DNA of 21,961 nucleotides from a virus. Made by a program: the position numbers and the translations under genes. Positions 11,859-19,493 of the stretch are shown in pieces (the stretch's first letter is position 1; every line of letters begins with the position of its first letter). A model generated the notes under the pieces. The model worked only from the letters and a program-made list of their open reading frames with translations. It made no database searches and was not told the DNA's origin. The stretch spans positions 1 to 21,961 of IMG/VR virus record IMGVR_UViG_3300013108_000516; one strand, given 5' to 3'.

Positions 11859-11927
11859 ATGTGCTTTTTAGAAGATTATATTGATGATTTAGCAACAGAA
11901 TCAATCATTGATAGTGAACTAGATTAA
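11859..11927 (+). CDS. Tiny acidic peptide, 22 aa
   Basis: ATG 11859 lies 1 base after the porin stop and the frame ends 6 bases before the terminator stem. The peptide is acidic (8 Asp or Glu residues in 22). The tight placement suggests a translated microprotein, but its size gives little power to distinguish it from chance. Confidence 0.3.
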   Translation: MCFLEDYIDDLATESIIDSELD

Positions 11928-11933
11928 TTAAGA

Positions 11934-11960
11934 CTCCCTCATTTATTGAGGGGGTTTTTT
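11934..11960 (+). terminator. Strong intrinsic terminator at the end of the nitrogen operon
   Basis: CTCCCTC (11934-11940) pairs with GAGGGGG (11948-11954, one T-G wobble) around ATTTATT, followed by six T. This is the clearest intrinsic terminator in the window and closes the PII-Amt-porin unit. Confidence 0.85.
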
Positions 11961-11973
11961 AAAAAAATAAAAA

Positions 11974-12261
11974 ATGAGCGATGTAATAACTTCTAAAGAG
12001 TTGTCTTTAGTCAGACAATTAGGGTACGATGATAATGTAACATACTGCAAGGTCTTTGATTGGTTCAGAAGAAGATGGGGGTATGTTTCTTGGATAGAAA
12101 AAACAGGCAGTGAATATTGCTACAAAATATATGCAAGAGGTACTTATCACAGACCAAAAAACACAATAGACACAAAGTATCCATACTGCAAAGGATACGA
12201 GGACGCTCAAAAGAAACTATTAGAGGAATTAGTAGTAATAATACAAGAAAAAGAATTATGA
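11974..12261 (+). CDS. Hypothetical phage protein, 95 aa
   Basis: A small soluble protein with an aromatic-rich core (CKVFDWFRRRWGYVSWIEKT, residues 25-44) and several later Tyr residues. The 'vFdWFReky' pattern is familiar from small uncharacterised proteins of Bacteroidetes phages and prophages. The gene begins 14 bases after the terminator T run, so its transcription needs a promoter in that short gap or read-through. The stop overlaps the next ATG. Confidence 0.65.
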   Translation: MSDVITSKELSLVRQLGYDDNVTYCKVFDWFRRRWGYVSWIEKTGSEYCYKIYARGTYHRPKNTIDTKYPYCKGYEDAQKKLLEELVVIIQEKEL

Positions 12262-12596
12262 AAAAACTAACGGCATTATTTTTAATTATTGGATTTAAAG
12301 CATCAGCAATATGCACCTTTGATGTTTACTTGAGAGAGCATAAAAGCTTTGATGGCAAACAAACTAAAATGACTTTTGCAACGGGTGACGAATTGAACAA
12401 ACTAGGATCTGAATCTTATGAATCAGAAAAGCTATACGCTTATGAGTCTGTAAACGGTGAAGCCACCTGGTACGAAATTACAACTCCTAGTGTTTGCGGT
12501 GAAGTTGCTTATATTAATTGTATTAACAAGATGCCGTCAATGTTAGACGCTAAAGACATGTCAGGGAAGGAGTTTAAAATTGTCGTATACAAGTAA
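12258..12596 (+). CDS. Secreted/periplasmic hypothetical protein, 112 aa
   Basis: The start is ATG 12258, overlapping the upstream stop (ATGA), because it places a clean signal peptide at the N-terminus (MKKLTALFLIIGFKASA, likely cut before IC). The same frame is open back to 12117, but that part only shadows the upstream gene. The mature part has Cys18 or Cys19 and two later Cys (VCGEVAYINC), so disulfides are possible in the periplasm. No family is recognised. An exported phage protein may alter the cell surface or exclude other phages. Confidence 0.65.
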   Translation: MKKLTALFLIIGFKASAICTFDVYLREHKSFDGKQTKMTFATGDELNKLGSESYESEKLYAYESVNGEATWYEITTPSVCGEVAYINCINKMPSMLDAKDMSGKEFKIVVYK

Positions 12597-12607
12597 ATAC
12601 AAGCGTA

Positions 12608-12754
12608 GTGGATGCAGAGAAAGCCTTAAAAAAAATTAAAACCGAATGCTGTGACTCAGGTTGGCACGTAGAGGATACAAAGTTCATCTGCGACGAGTGT
12701 AAAAAAGATGTCACTATTGAAATTATATTTATGTACCAAGCAACAAACAATTAA
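12608..12754 (+). CDS. Small Cys-rich protein, 48 aa (GTG start)
   Basis: GTG 12608 is the first plausible start. The protein has CC (14-15) and CDEC (28-31), a zinc-ribbon-like arrangement (ECCDSGWHVEDTKFICDECK), and an acidic/hydrophobic end. It fits between its neighbours with 11 bases before it and 2 bases after it. The role is unknown; it is one of several tiny metal-binding proteins in this genome. Confidence 0.5.
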   Translation: MDAEKALKKIKTECCDSGWHVEDTKFICDECKKDVTIEIIFMYQATNN

Positions 12755-12756
12755 AT

Positions 12757-12924
12757 ATGCCTATATTCGATTACGTTTGCAAAAAATGCAAAACAGAAGT
12801 TAACGACAAGTTAGTTCAGTCTTACAAAACAGAAGTGAAGTGTCCTAAATGTGACACAATTATGAGTAAAAAAATCAGTAAACCCAATCTTGGAAATATG
12901 AATAAATATGGAAGCAGCTATTAA
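12757..12924 (+). CDS. FmdB-like zinc-ribbon protein, 55 aa
   Basis: It starts MPIFDYVCKKCKTEV and has a second pair CPKC (29-32), followed by a basic Ser/Lys stretch. The 'MPiyDYkCkkCg ... KCPkCg' layout is that of the small FmdB-type putative regulatory zinc ribbons. Such proteins are common in phages and bacteria, and their function is mostly unproven. Its end overlaps the next gene's start by 17 bases. Confidence 0.65.
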   Translation: MPIFDYVCKKCKTEVNDKLVQSYKTEVKCPKCDTIMSKKISKPNLGNMNKYGSSY

Positions 12925-13285
12925 CAAACACAAGAGGCTATGCACCTCTTTTATGTCCAACGCTATTATAATGTTGGAAAACATTGAAGACCTTAAAGAC
13001 ACCCCAATATGGTCCAGAGAACTAAAGTATTATGGAAATAAATTTCTTTCAGAGCTTGAAAAGAAAACACTTCCCGTAGAACGTTCTATGCACAAAAACG
13101 AAAAAGAAGTTAAGGTAGTTCAAGAGATTCAAACAATCTATGAAGAAATCTTTAAAGATATGGCCAACATCAATATTGACCAGTTAATAGATCTTAAGTA
13201 TTTTGTTAAAGACCTCATCTCAGGAGATGTAATCAAAGTGACGAAAGAAGAGGCTATGAAAATTAAGAAAGTTAATCAAAAATAA
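12908..13285 (+). CDS. Hypothetical helical protein, 125 aa
   Basis: A mostly helical soluble protein with a long charged central helix (EKKTLPVERSMHKNEKEVKV region). It ends in a basic tail. No motif is recognised. The start at ATG 12908 lies inside the zinc-ribbon gene, and the next gene begins 1 base after the stop, so the cluster 12757-14043 reads as one coupled transcript. Confidence 0.65.
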   Translation: MEAAINKHKRLCTSFMSNAIIMLENIEDLKDTPIWSRELKYYGNKFLSELEKKTLPVERSMHKNEKEVKVVQEIQTIYEEIFKDMANINIDQLIDLKYFVKDLISGDVIKVTKEEAMKIKKVNQK

Positions 13286-13286
13286 A

Positions 13287-13421
13287 ATGAATAAAGATAC
13301 AAAGTTCCAGATAAGGATAGAGGGAGATGTGATTGTTAAGCTGAAAGAACTAGCAAAACAAAAGAAGGTATCTGTTGCTAAATTAATACGTAAATCAATC
13401 AAGAAGACTTATGACCTATAA
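13287..13421 (+). CDS. Ribbon-helix-helix protein, 44 aa
   Basis: The sequence KFQIRIEGDVIVKLKELAKQ followed by KKVSVAKLIRKSIKKTY has the strand-helix-helix pattern of the Arc/CopG/MetJ family: a beta strand with alternating residues, then a helix, the 'vSvakLIRkSI' turn and a second helix. Such proteins form dimers that bind DNA through the strand pair and usually repress transcription. At 44 residues it is a bare domain. It is a candidate phage repressor, possibly of the operator motif at 8553. It overlaps the next gene by 11 bases. Confidence 0.7.
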   Translation: MNKDTKFQIRIEGDVIVKLKELAKQKKVSVAKLIRKSIKKTYDL

Positions 13422-14043
13422 TGAAGACTATCAGAAAGTAGCTGAACGACAAGCTATATTTAAAAAAGATTATGCAACCCATAAAATCACCACACACTTA
13501 CTAGACACCTGTATTATTGACGGTAAGCATCAGGTTATTATTAAGTGTGAGATACTCAATGGCTCAGGCAAGGTTGTAGCAACAGGAATAGCCTCTGAAA
13601 GAGAAGGCACTAACAACATTAACAAAACAAGCTGGGTAGAGAATGCCGAGACCTCTGCGATAGGAAGGGCGTTCAGAGCATTAGGGATTGGTGATAACGA
13701 AAACTACGCCTCTAAAGAAGAAGTTAGTAACGCTAAAGAAAAGTTAGGCACTGTTGAGAAGCAAGAAAAAGTTTCTAAAGGAAAATCCCTTACAGAGAAA
13801 GCTAAGAAAAACACCAAGAAGTTAGACTTTAGTTTTATTACAGACGACAGAAAAGTATCTGACTTAAAAAAGATAGCTGACGGATTAAAGATGTTCGGTA
13901 TTACCAAACTACAATTAACTCCTGCTTTTAAAAGATACGACCAAGAGGGTAAATACAAAGACCTAGCAGAGTTTATGGTTACTATGCCTACCGAAGAGCT
14001 GAAAACGTTTATTACTGAATATGTTGTCAATAATAAAAAATGA
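13411..14043 (+). CDS. Putative single-strand annealing / ERF-like recombination protein
   Basis: A 210-residue protein. Residues about 25-105 have the beta-rich core and the phrase SWVENAETSAIGRAFRALGIG followed by ASKEEV. This pattern recurs in phage proteins near exonucleases and SSB and resembles the helix of ERF/Rad52-type annealing proteins. The C-terminal part is Lys-rich, then a helical domain (LQLTPAFKRYDQEGKYKDLA). A YqaJ-type exonuclease is encoded 3.8 kb downstream, matching the usual exonuclease-annealase pair for phage recombination. The family call is tentative. ATG 13411 overlaps the ribbon-helix-helix gene, and its stop overlaps the next start at 14040. Confidence 0.65.
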   Translation: MTYNEDYQKVAERQAIFKKDYATHKITTHLLDTCIIDGKHQVIIKCEILNGSGKVVATGIASEREGTNNINKTSWVENAETSAIGRAFRALGIGDNENYASKEEVSNAKEKLGTVEKQEKVSKGKSLTEKAKKNTKKLDFSFITDDRKVSDLKKIADGLKMFGITKLQLTPAFKRYDQEGKYKDLAEFMVTMPTEELKTFITEYVVNNKK

Positions 14044-14681
14044 GTTATCTAGTAGCCAACCTACCACAGATACAGTGTTATGTCAGAAGAGAATACCTGT
14101 ATGATTTTGACGAAGGACATGGAGATTATGAACCATGTTATTGGGTAAGTGTAAAGTCCATATTAGGAAAAGCACTTTACATTGAAGCCTACCTAACTGA
14201 ATACGGAGCTTTATATGATAAACTACCTATATCAGCTTTTGTCTGGAAAACAGATGTTGATGTTGATACATTTGTTCCACTTGATTACTTGCAAATATGG
14301 GATTGTTTTTCGTATAATATAACTGTCATTGAAAAAACGATATTAAAGAATATAGACTGTCAGGTATATATGAAAGATAAAAAGTTCCACAAGGGTTATT
14401 ATCTATTTACTATTGATAGCTGTCATTCAGAGCCTAATGAATTAAATGTGAGCCTTTCGCAAACACCTAACGAACATAAGTCTTTTAATATTATTAAGAT
14501 GGATAACGGTCAGTTTGCTGCTCAACCCAACAACAGGGTTCTATTCTATGATCAGTCTTTGACATCAAATAAATTAACTCCGCCAGACTTCAAGGTAAGC
14601 ACCCATGAGTTCTTCTGTGAGAATGCTCACAAATGGGCTGTAGAAGATGGTTATTTTTATGAGTTTAATAAAAAAGAATAG
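14040..14681 (+). CDS. Conserved phage protein of unknown function, 213 aa
   Basis: It opens MSYLVANLPQIQCYVRREYL and continues with many aromatic beta-strand segments (EPCYWVSVKSILGKALYIEA; LQIWDCFSYNITVIEK). This opening and the 'LQLWDCFSY' core match, from memory, a family found in many marine phages with no known role. No catalytic motif is clear. It overlaps the upstream stop by 4 bases and ends 3 bases before the next start, within the replication transcript, so a role in DNA metabolism or takeover is possible. Confidence 0.75.
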   Translation: MSYLVANLPQIQCYVRREYLYDFDEGHGDYEPCYWVSVKSILGKALYIEAYLTEYGALYDKLPISAFVWKTDVDVDTFVPLDYLQIWDCFSYNITVIEKTILKNIDCQVYMKDKKFHKGYYLFTIDSCHSEPNELNVSLSQTPNEHKSFNIIKMDNGQFAAQPNNRVLFYDQSLTSNKLTPPDFKVSTHEFFCENAHKWAVEDGYFYEFNKKE

Positions 14682-14684
14682 ACA

Positions 14685-14990
14685 GTGAACTTAATAGATA
14701 AAATCCAAAAAGGTAACGATTACTTAATTGACCAATGTGAAGCAAAGCTTAACTCATTAGGAGCGTTAGAGAAAGGAAAATTTACCCCGACAAACCCTAA
14801 AGCCTACAATAGATATAAAAAAGAAGCAGAGTTTAGATTAAGGTACGTAGAAGCCGTATCAGAACTGCTTAAACAACATGTACTACTATCAGAAGGGCTG
14901 CTAGAGTTTATTAATAAAATAGATAACGAAGGTAATATAGAAGAAGAGGAGATTAATGGTTTAAGAAAGTTTGCAGAAAAATATAAATAA
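14685..14990 (+). CDS. Hypothetical helical protein, 101 aa (GTG start)
   Basis: It starts at GTG 14685, 3 bases after the upstream stop; there is no ATG near. The protein is helical and charged (EAKLNSLGALEKGKFTPTNP and later helices), with no known motif. Its TAA stop overlaps the ATG of the primase-helicase by one base, so it may be translated with it and could be an accessory replication factor. Confidence 0.6.
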   Translation: MNLIDKIQKGNDYLIDQCEAKLNSLGALEKGKFTPTNPKAYNRYKKEAEFRLRYVEAVSELLKQHVLLSEGLLEFINKIDNEGNIEEEEINGLRKFAEKYK

Positions 14991-17038
14991 TGATTACTAG
15001 AGACAAACTTGAATCCCTCTTAGGTAGAGGGTATAGCATAATACCGCTTAAAAAAAATAAAATACCTAACATAAGTTCTTGGCAGAAATACACCAAAGAA
15101 CTTTACAAACTAGGTGACGACATATCTGAGTTTCAATCTGTAGGACTTGTAACAGGTGAGATAGCAGGTGTTCAGGTTGTAGATGTAGACGCTAAATACT
15201 GGATAGGAGAAGGTGACTTTATGGAGCTTTTAGAAGACAGAGTAGAACTATTCTGTCCTGGACTTTGGAAAAAGCTAACTATATCGACAACAAAAAACAA
15301 AGGCTTTCACCTCTTATACAAAGTCGAAGGAAAACAAGAAGGAAGTGTTAAACTTGCTCAAAGAGAACCTACTAAAAAGGAAGCTGAAGAAGGCCAAAAA
15401 AGGTTAGTGCTTTTAGAAACTAGGTCAGCCAACGCTTATGTTGTTTGCCACCCTTCTGAAGGTTACGAGATAGAACAAGGTAAGCTTCTTAATCTAAAGT
15501 TAATTACCCAAAAAGAAAGAGATACTCTTTTTGCTTGTTGTAGAACTTTTGATGAGATTCTACCTCCCGTATTTCAAGAGAAGCCACAAGTTGTATATAA
15601 CAGCGTAGGGATACCGCCTTGGGATGCTTATAACGACGACAACCACCATTGGAAAATGGTTATGGAAAGTCATGGCTGGGAATTAAAAGACGTTAAGAAT
15701 GAGAAGATACCAGTTGTAAGACCAGGAAGCAACAGTCCTACATCGGGTAACTTCTCAATAGCACACAACCTATTAAGAGTGTTTAGCACTTCTTCAATAT
15801 TTGATAGCAATAGATCATATAGTCCTTTTGGGATATACACAGTACTACAATGCGGAGGAGACCCTAAACAAGCTGCTAGGGAGCTTAGAGATATGGGCTA
15901 CGGAACTAATCCAGAGTCTAAGTATAAAACCAAAGATGAGCCTGTTGATATTGATAATACCCATGAGTTTATTGTAGGTGATGAAGTCAACACTTATATA
16001 CATGATTTTGCTAGTGGCAAGATACCAATGGGACTATCAACAGGGTATAAAGACTTAGATAGGCATTATAGGTTTAAGGACCAAGCTTTTGATATTATAG
16101 GAGGTACAGCAGGTTTAGGTAAAACTACTATCGCTTGTTTTCTTTTTGCTCTAGCTAATGCCCTTCATGGTAAGCGTGTCATCATATACAGCACCGAGAA
16201 CCCTGCATGGGAACTTAAGGTATTTGTTCTTGAGTTTTTGTATGGTGAAAAGGTTAAGGATATACCCAAACAACACATAGACAAAGGATTGAAATACCTT
16301 GACAAAAACTTTGCTTTTATAGAAACAGAAGACATGTTAAGCTACCTAGATATTCTTAGTATGGTTGAAAAGATAGAGGCTAAAAAAGGTAAGTTTGATT
16401 ATCTGTTTATAGACCCTTGGAACGCTTTAACTGTAGATTATACAGAGGTAGACAGAAAGCTTAATACATACCAATACACACTTCAGGTGGCTACCAAGCT
16501 ACAGAAGTGGTGTAAGCATAAGAATATGTCTTTATACATAGGTATGCACTCCAATACAGAGTCAGCACGAAGAGTTCATCAGTCAGGAGATTTAAAAGGT
16601 AATCCTTCTCCGTTGAATGCTGCTGACCTTGCAGATGGTGTAGTGTGGGAAAACAAATGCACCCACATGTTATTAGTTCATAGATACAAGTTTGTTGAGG
16701 AATTAAGAAACCAAACACAGATAGCTGTTAAAAAAGTAAAGTCAAAACATACTGGTGGTTTAGAAACTCCAATGGACAGTCCTGTACTCCTGAATATGGG
16801 TAGAGGAAAGTATAGAGATTTTTTTAGTTTTTATGATTCTGACAACGAAAGTCCTTTGCGAGGATGGTTTAAAAAGACTATCTTAGGAGAGAAATTTGTC
16901 AGTACGGAAGATGAAAAGCCAAGCTTTGATGATTACGTATTTGAACAGCAAGAAACCTCTGAAGCAGAGGACATTAACAACTACAACAAGGGGACGGTTT
17001 TTAAAGGCAGCAGACCTGCCGAAGAGCCTCCTTATTAA
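14990..17038 (+). CDS. Bifunctional primase-polymerase / DnaB-like helicase
   Basis: A 682-residue replication protein with two parts. Residues 1-180 are a Prim-Pol (archaeo-eukaryotic primase type) domain: VVDVDAKYW with Asp65 and Asp67 as metal ligands, STTKNKGFHLLY with His107, and ETRSANAYVVCHPSEGY (143-159). A linker of about 130 residues follows. Residues 350-620 are a RecA-fold helicase: Walker A GGTAGLGKTT (371-380), Walker B YLFIDPWNAL (471-480) and MHSNTES around 519-525 as a sensor-like motif. The protein should make primers and unwind the fork for phage DNA replication, replacing host DnaG and DnaB. It sits upstream of SSB and the exonuclease. The acidic C-terminal tail may bind partners. 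Confidence 0.9.
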   Translation: MITRDKLESLLGRGYSIIPLKKNKIPNISSWQKYTKELYKLGDDISEFQSVGLVTGEIAGVQVVDVDAKYWIGEGDFMELLEDRVELFCPGLWKKLTISTTKNKGFHLLYKVEGKQEGSVKLAQREPTKKEAEEGQKRLVLLETRSANAYVVCHPSEGYEIEQGKLLNLKLITQKERDTLFACCRTFDEILPPVFQEKPQVVYNSVGIPPWDAYNDDNHHWKMVMESHGWELKDVKNEKIPVVRPGSNSPTSGNFSIAHNLLRVFSTSSIFDSNRSYSPFGIYTVLQCGGDPKQAARELRDMGYGTNPESKYKTKDEPVDIDNTHEFIVGDEVNTYIHDFASGKIPMGLSTGYKDLDRHYRFKDQAFDIIGGTAGLGKTTIACFLFALANALHGKRVIIYSTENPAWELKVFVLEFLYGEKVKDIPKQHIDKGLKYLDKNFAFIETEDMLSYLDILSMVEKIEAKKGKFDYLFIDPWNALTVDYTEVDRKLNTYQYTLQVATKLQKWCKHKNMSLYIGMHSNTESARRVHQSGDLKGNPSPLNAADLADGVVWENKCTHMLLVHRYKFVEELRNQTQIAVKKVKSKHTGGLETPMDSPVLLNMGRGKYRDFFSFYDSDNESPLRGWFKKTILGEKFVSTEDEKPSFDDYVFEQQETSEAEDINNYNKGTVFKGSRPAEEPPY

Positions 17039-17065
17039 TTAGTAAACAATTAAATTTTATATATT

Positions 17066-17725
17066 ATGGGACTAGGAAGAGATAATGCTCCGAAGACTTA
17101 TTTAAAGCTAAACACTAAAGAAGAAAAGCCAGTGTTTAAGGTTTATCAGAAGAACGCTGAAACAGGAAAGTATCAGCACACACAAAACGAAACATTTGTT
17201 AGTGGCTATTTTAAATCTATTAACTTTCAGGTTAATGAATATAAAGGCGACAAAACAGAAGTTTTTAATCTTACCATTACCGATGACGGTATGGACTATG
17301 TTATTGAGTCATCACTAAGTATGGTGGGTAGAGGTATTCTTAATACACTTTGCTCTTACACTGAGTTAGGATTGATTAAGATTTCATTAGCAACAAGATC
17401 TAAAGACGGTAAATCATTTCCAACAGCTTACCTAACAATAAACGGAGATGACAGACCTAAGTGGAAACTTAGTATCGAAGAGCAAATGGATTTGACTAAG
17501 ATAACAAAGCTTAGAGATAGAACAGACTATGACCGTTTCGAGCTTCATCAAAAGCTTAAAGAAATGTGTTCTAATTTAAAGCCTGCTGAGGACAATATAC
17601 TTAACACCGTTTCTCCTGAGCTACAACAAGCAGCGGAACAAGTAGATGGTTATTTAAAATCTCAGACTTTAGAAACAAAACAAGAACAGCCTTCGTATGA
17701 GGAGGATGACGATTTACCCTTTTAA
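17066..17725 (+). CDS. Single-stranded DNA-binding protein-like (acidic tail DDDLPF)
   Basis: A 219-residue protein. Residues about 20-135 are beta-rich with aromatic positions (VSGYFKSINFQVNEYKGDKT), as in an OB fold. A low-complexity Gln/Glu-rich linker follows, and the chain ends EEDDDLPF. That end copies the acidic tip of bacterial SSB (DDDIPF), which recruits replication and repair proteins. Its position after the primase-helicase and before the exonuclease supports an SSB role. It lies 27 bases after the primase-helicase stop. Confidence 0.75.
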   Translation: MGLGRDNAPKTYLKLNTKEEKPVFKVYQKNAETGKYQHTQNETFVSGYFKSINFQVNEYKGDKTEVFNLTITDDGMDYVIESSLSMVGRGILNTLCSYTELGLIKISLATRSKDGKSFPTAYLTINGDDRPKWKLSIEEQMDLTKITKLRDRTDYDRFELHQKLKEMCSNLKPAEDNILNTVSPELQQAAEQVDGYLKSQTLETKQEQPSYEEDDDLPF

Positions 17726-17778
17726 TGATTTCACGTAGTAGTTACAAAGAAGCCTTAATTCAAAACGGGAGTAGGTGA
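17725..17778 (+). CDS. Possible leader peptide, 17 aa
   Basis: An ATG overlapping the SSB-like stop opens an 18-codon frame (MISRSSYKEALIQNGSR) whose end lies inside the terminator hairpin at 17763. The layout looks like an attenuator leader, but the small size gives weak support. Confidence 0.2.
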   Translation: MISRSSYKEALIQNGSR

Positions 17779-17791
17779 AGCCCGTTTCTTT
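17763..17791 (+). terminator. Intrinsic terminator-like hairpin after the SSB-like gene
   Basis: AAACGGG (17763-17769) pairs exactly with CCCGTTT (17781-17787) around 11 bases, followed by CTTT. It separates the SSB-like gene from the exonuclease gene; the T run is short, so termination may be partial. Confidence 0.6.
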
Positions 17792-17805
17792 AATCTACAA
17801 TTAAT

Positions 17806-18951
17806 ATGTCAACAACATTGGAAATAAATAAAATAGATTTATCATCAGATAATCTTGGGTGTAACCTACCAGAGGAAATCGCACACTTAGAAGAATACGC
17901 TAAGTACGCTAAACAAATAAAAGAAGATGTATACGGTTTTTTTATCCCTCAGTTTATTGAGGGTAAAAGAAATGAAGATTGGTATTCGTTCAGAAAGAAC
18001 ACAATAGGTTCATCAGAGATAGCTACGATTATAGACATGGATGAGTATGGTGATGCTGTAAAGCTTTTTAGAAGTAAGATAGATTACGACATACCTCCTT
18101 TTGCAACAAAGTTTACTGTAAACGGATTGCATTTTGAAGAGAAAATATCAGACCTATGGGAGTTCTACGATGGAACTGAAACAGGTTGGGTAGATAACTG
18201 GACGCAAGCAAAAAAGATTAGAACTAAAGTTCCTATCCCTTGTTACGCTGTAAACATCAACTATCCGCATTTATCAGCTTCCTTAGACTTCTTTATTCCA
18301 GGAGGACAGGTTTCACCTTTTACAGGTGAGGTAGTCGAGTCAGACGCTTCTCTAGAAATAAAGATGGTTTCTCAGTTCGCAGCAGAGAAGTATGAACTAG
18401 GAATACCACACAGGTACGTAGTTCAAACAAACCTTCAAATGATAGTGTTAGGTATTACATACTCTGAACTTGCATACCTAGTAGCAGGTGTGGACTTTAA
18501 TGTATTACCCTTAGATATGGACCTAGAATTATGTCAAGAGATTATTGTAAGGTCTTATGAGTTCTGGAATCGTGTGACTATGGCTAGAGATATATACAAC
18601 TCCGAAGGTGAAGAGTTGGATATAGACAAGCAGATAACAGATATAGAGCCAGAGCCTTCAGGAAACGAAGCTTATATTGAGTTTTACAAAGACAAGTATA
18701 AAACATCTTATGAGGACACACTTAGGGCAGGAGAAGACGAAGAATGGGATATAGCTGTGCAATACAAAACCTGTACTGATAAAATTGCTGAACTTGAAAA
18801 AACCAAAGAAAAGCTTAAGCAGAAAATACTAGCCTTCTCTAAATACGAAGAGGTAATCTCTTTTGGAGATAACGGGAGAATACTTAATAAACGCCCCGAA
18901 GGAAAAAGAGCTACTTTTAGAGTTAATATTAAAAATTACAAAGAGGGGTAA
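17806..18951 (+). CDS. YqaJ-type recombination exonuclease
   Basis: A 381-residue protein with the lambda-exonuclease/YqaJ nuclease core. RNEDWYSFRKNTIGSSEIA (55-73) is the start motif, GLHFEE has Glu111 and Glu112, SASLDFF has Asp161, ASLEIKMVSQ has Glu184 and Lys186, and YVVQTNLQM has Gln207. These place the D-ExK metal site and the following Q-helix. Such enzymes degrade one strand from a double-strand end in the 5' to 3' direction and hand the tail to an annealing protein. The last 100 residues form a charged helical extension with a coiled coil (ACT DKIAELEKTKEKLKQKI region). The stop codon lies inside a terminator hairpin loop. Confidence 0.9.
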   Translation: MSTTLEINKIDLSSDNLGCNLPEEIAHLEEYAKYAKQIKEDVYGFFIPQFIEGKRNEDWYSFRKNTIGSSEIATIIDMDEYGDAVKLFRSKIDYDIPPFATKFTVNGLHFEEKISDLWEFYDGTETGWVDNWTQAKKIRTKVPIPCYAVNINYPHLSASLDFFIPGGQVSPFTGEVVESDASLEIKMVSQFAAEKYELGIPHRYVVQTNLQMIVLGITYSELAYLVAGVDFNVLPLDMDLELCQEIIVRSYEFWNRVTMARDIYNSEGEELDIDKQITDIEPEPSGNEAYIEFYKDKYKTSYEDTLRAGEDEEWDIAVQYKTCTDKIAELEKTKEKLKQKILAFSKYEEVISFGDNGRILNKRPEGKRATFRVNIKNYKEG

Positions 18952-18963
18952 CACCCTCTTTTT
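18940..18963 (+). terminator. Intrinsic terminator overlapping the exonuclease stop codon
   Basis: AAAGAGGG (18941 region, starting 18940) pairs exactly with CCCTCTTT (ending 18961) around the loop GTAACA, and the right arm runs into five T. The stop TAA (18949-18951) is in the loop, so translation to the end would melt the hairpin and couple termination to translation. Confidence 0.7.
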
Positions 18964-18975
18964 ATACAGTTAGCT

Positions 18976-19176
18976 ATGAGTAAAATTTTACATTTAAAAA
19001 AAGGAGATGTCTTTACCTACAAAGGAGAAGAATACGAAGTGTGTAAGATTGATGAAGCATTTGTTACTTGTAAAAACACCTCTCCTGATGGTTACACATT
19101 TTATATACATAAATCAGTAGAGATAAAAGACGAGCATTTTAAATCTAATCCTGACCATAAAAAGAACATGTTTTAA
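18976..19176 (+). CDS. Hypothetical small beta-rich protein, 66 aa
   Basis: The order of residues (LHLKKGDVFTYKGEEYEVCK then FVTCKNTSPDGYTFYIH) suggests a small SH3-like beta barrel, as in many phage proteins that read 'kGDvf.ykGeeYeV'. There is no catalytic motif. The TAA stop overlaps the next ATG by one base. It begins 13 bases after the terminator T run. Confidence 0.65.
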   Translation: MSKILHLKKGDVFTYKGEEYEVCKIDEAFVTCKNTSPDGYTFYIHKSVEIKDEHFKSNPDHKKNMF

Positions 19177-19493
19177 TGAGTAGAAAAAAAACAGGAGAAT
19201 GGGAAATGTTTATGGAGATATGGAAAGAACGAAAACATGTATGCGCTAACTGTGGTAAAAAGCTAGGAAACAAACCTCAACCAATATTCTTTTCTCATAT
19301 ACTAACCAAAGGAAGAACACCTGAGCTTAGATTAAACAAAGACAATATAGAGCTTCTATGTCCAGAACACCACATGGAATGGGAAACAGGAGATCTAGAA
19401 ACTAAAAGAAACTTTACTTGGTCCAAAACAAAAAAGCAAATAGTCAGAGAACATAACTACTTGCTTTACTGTAAATTATTTGGTGACGATTAA
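19176..19493 (+). CDS. HNH-type zinc nuclease-like protein
   Basis: A 105-residue protein with CANC (23-26), His41 in FFSHILTKG, Asn57 in NKDNIELLC and CPEHH (62-66). The CxxC - H - N - CxxHH layout is that of compact zinc-bound HNH folds, which cut or nick DNA; phage relatives act in recombination (NinG-like) or packaging. The position after the exonuclease favours a recombination role. It is the last plus-strand gene, and its stop (19491-19493) overlaps the stop of the convergent holin-like gene. Confidence 0.75.
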   Translation: MSRKKTGEWEMFMEIWKERKHVCANCGKKLGNKPQPIFFSHILTKGRTPELRLNKDNIELLCPEHHMEWETGDLETKRNFTWSKTKKQIVREHNYLLYCKLFGDD

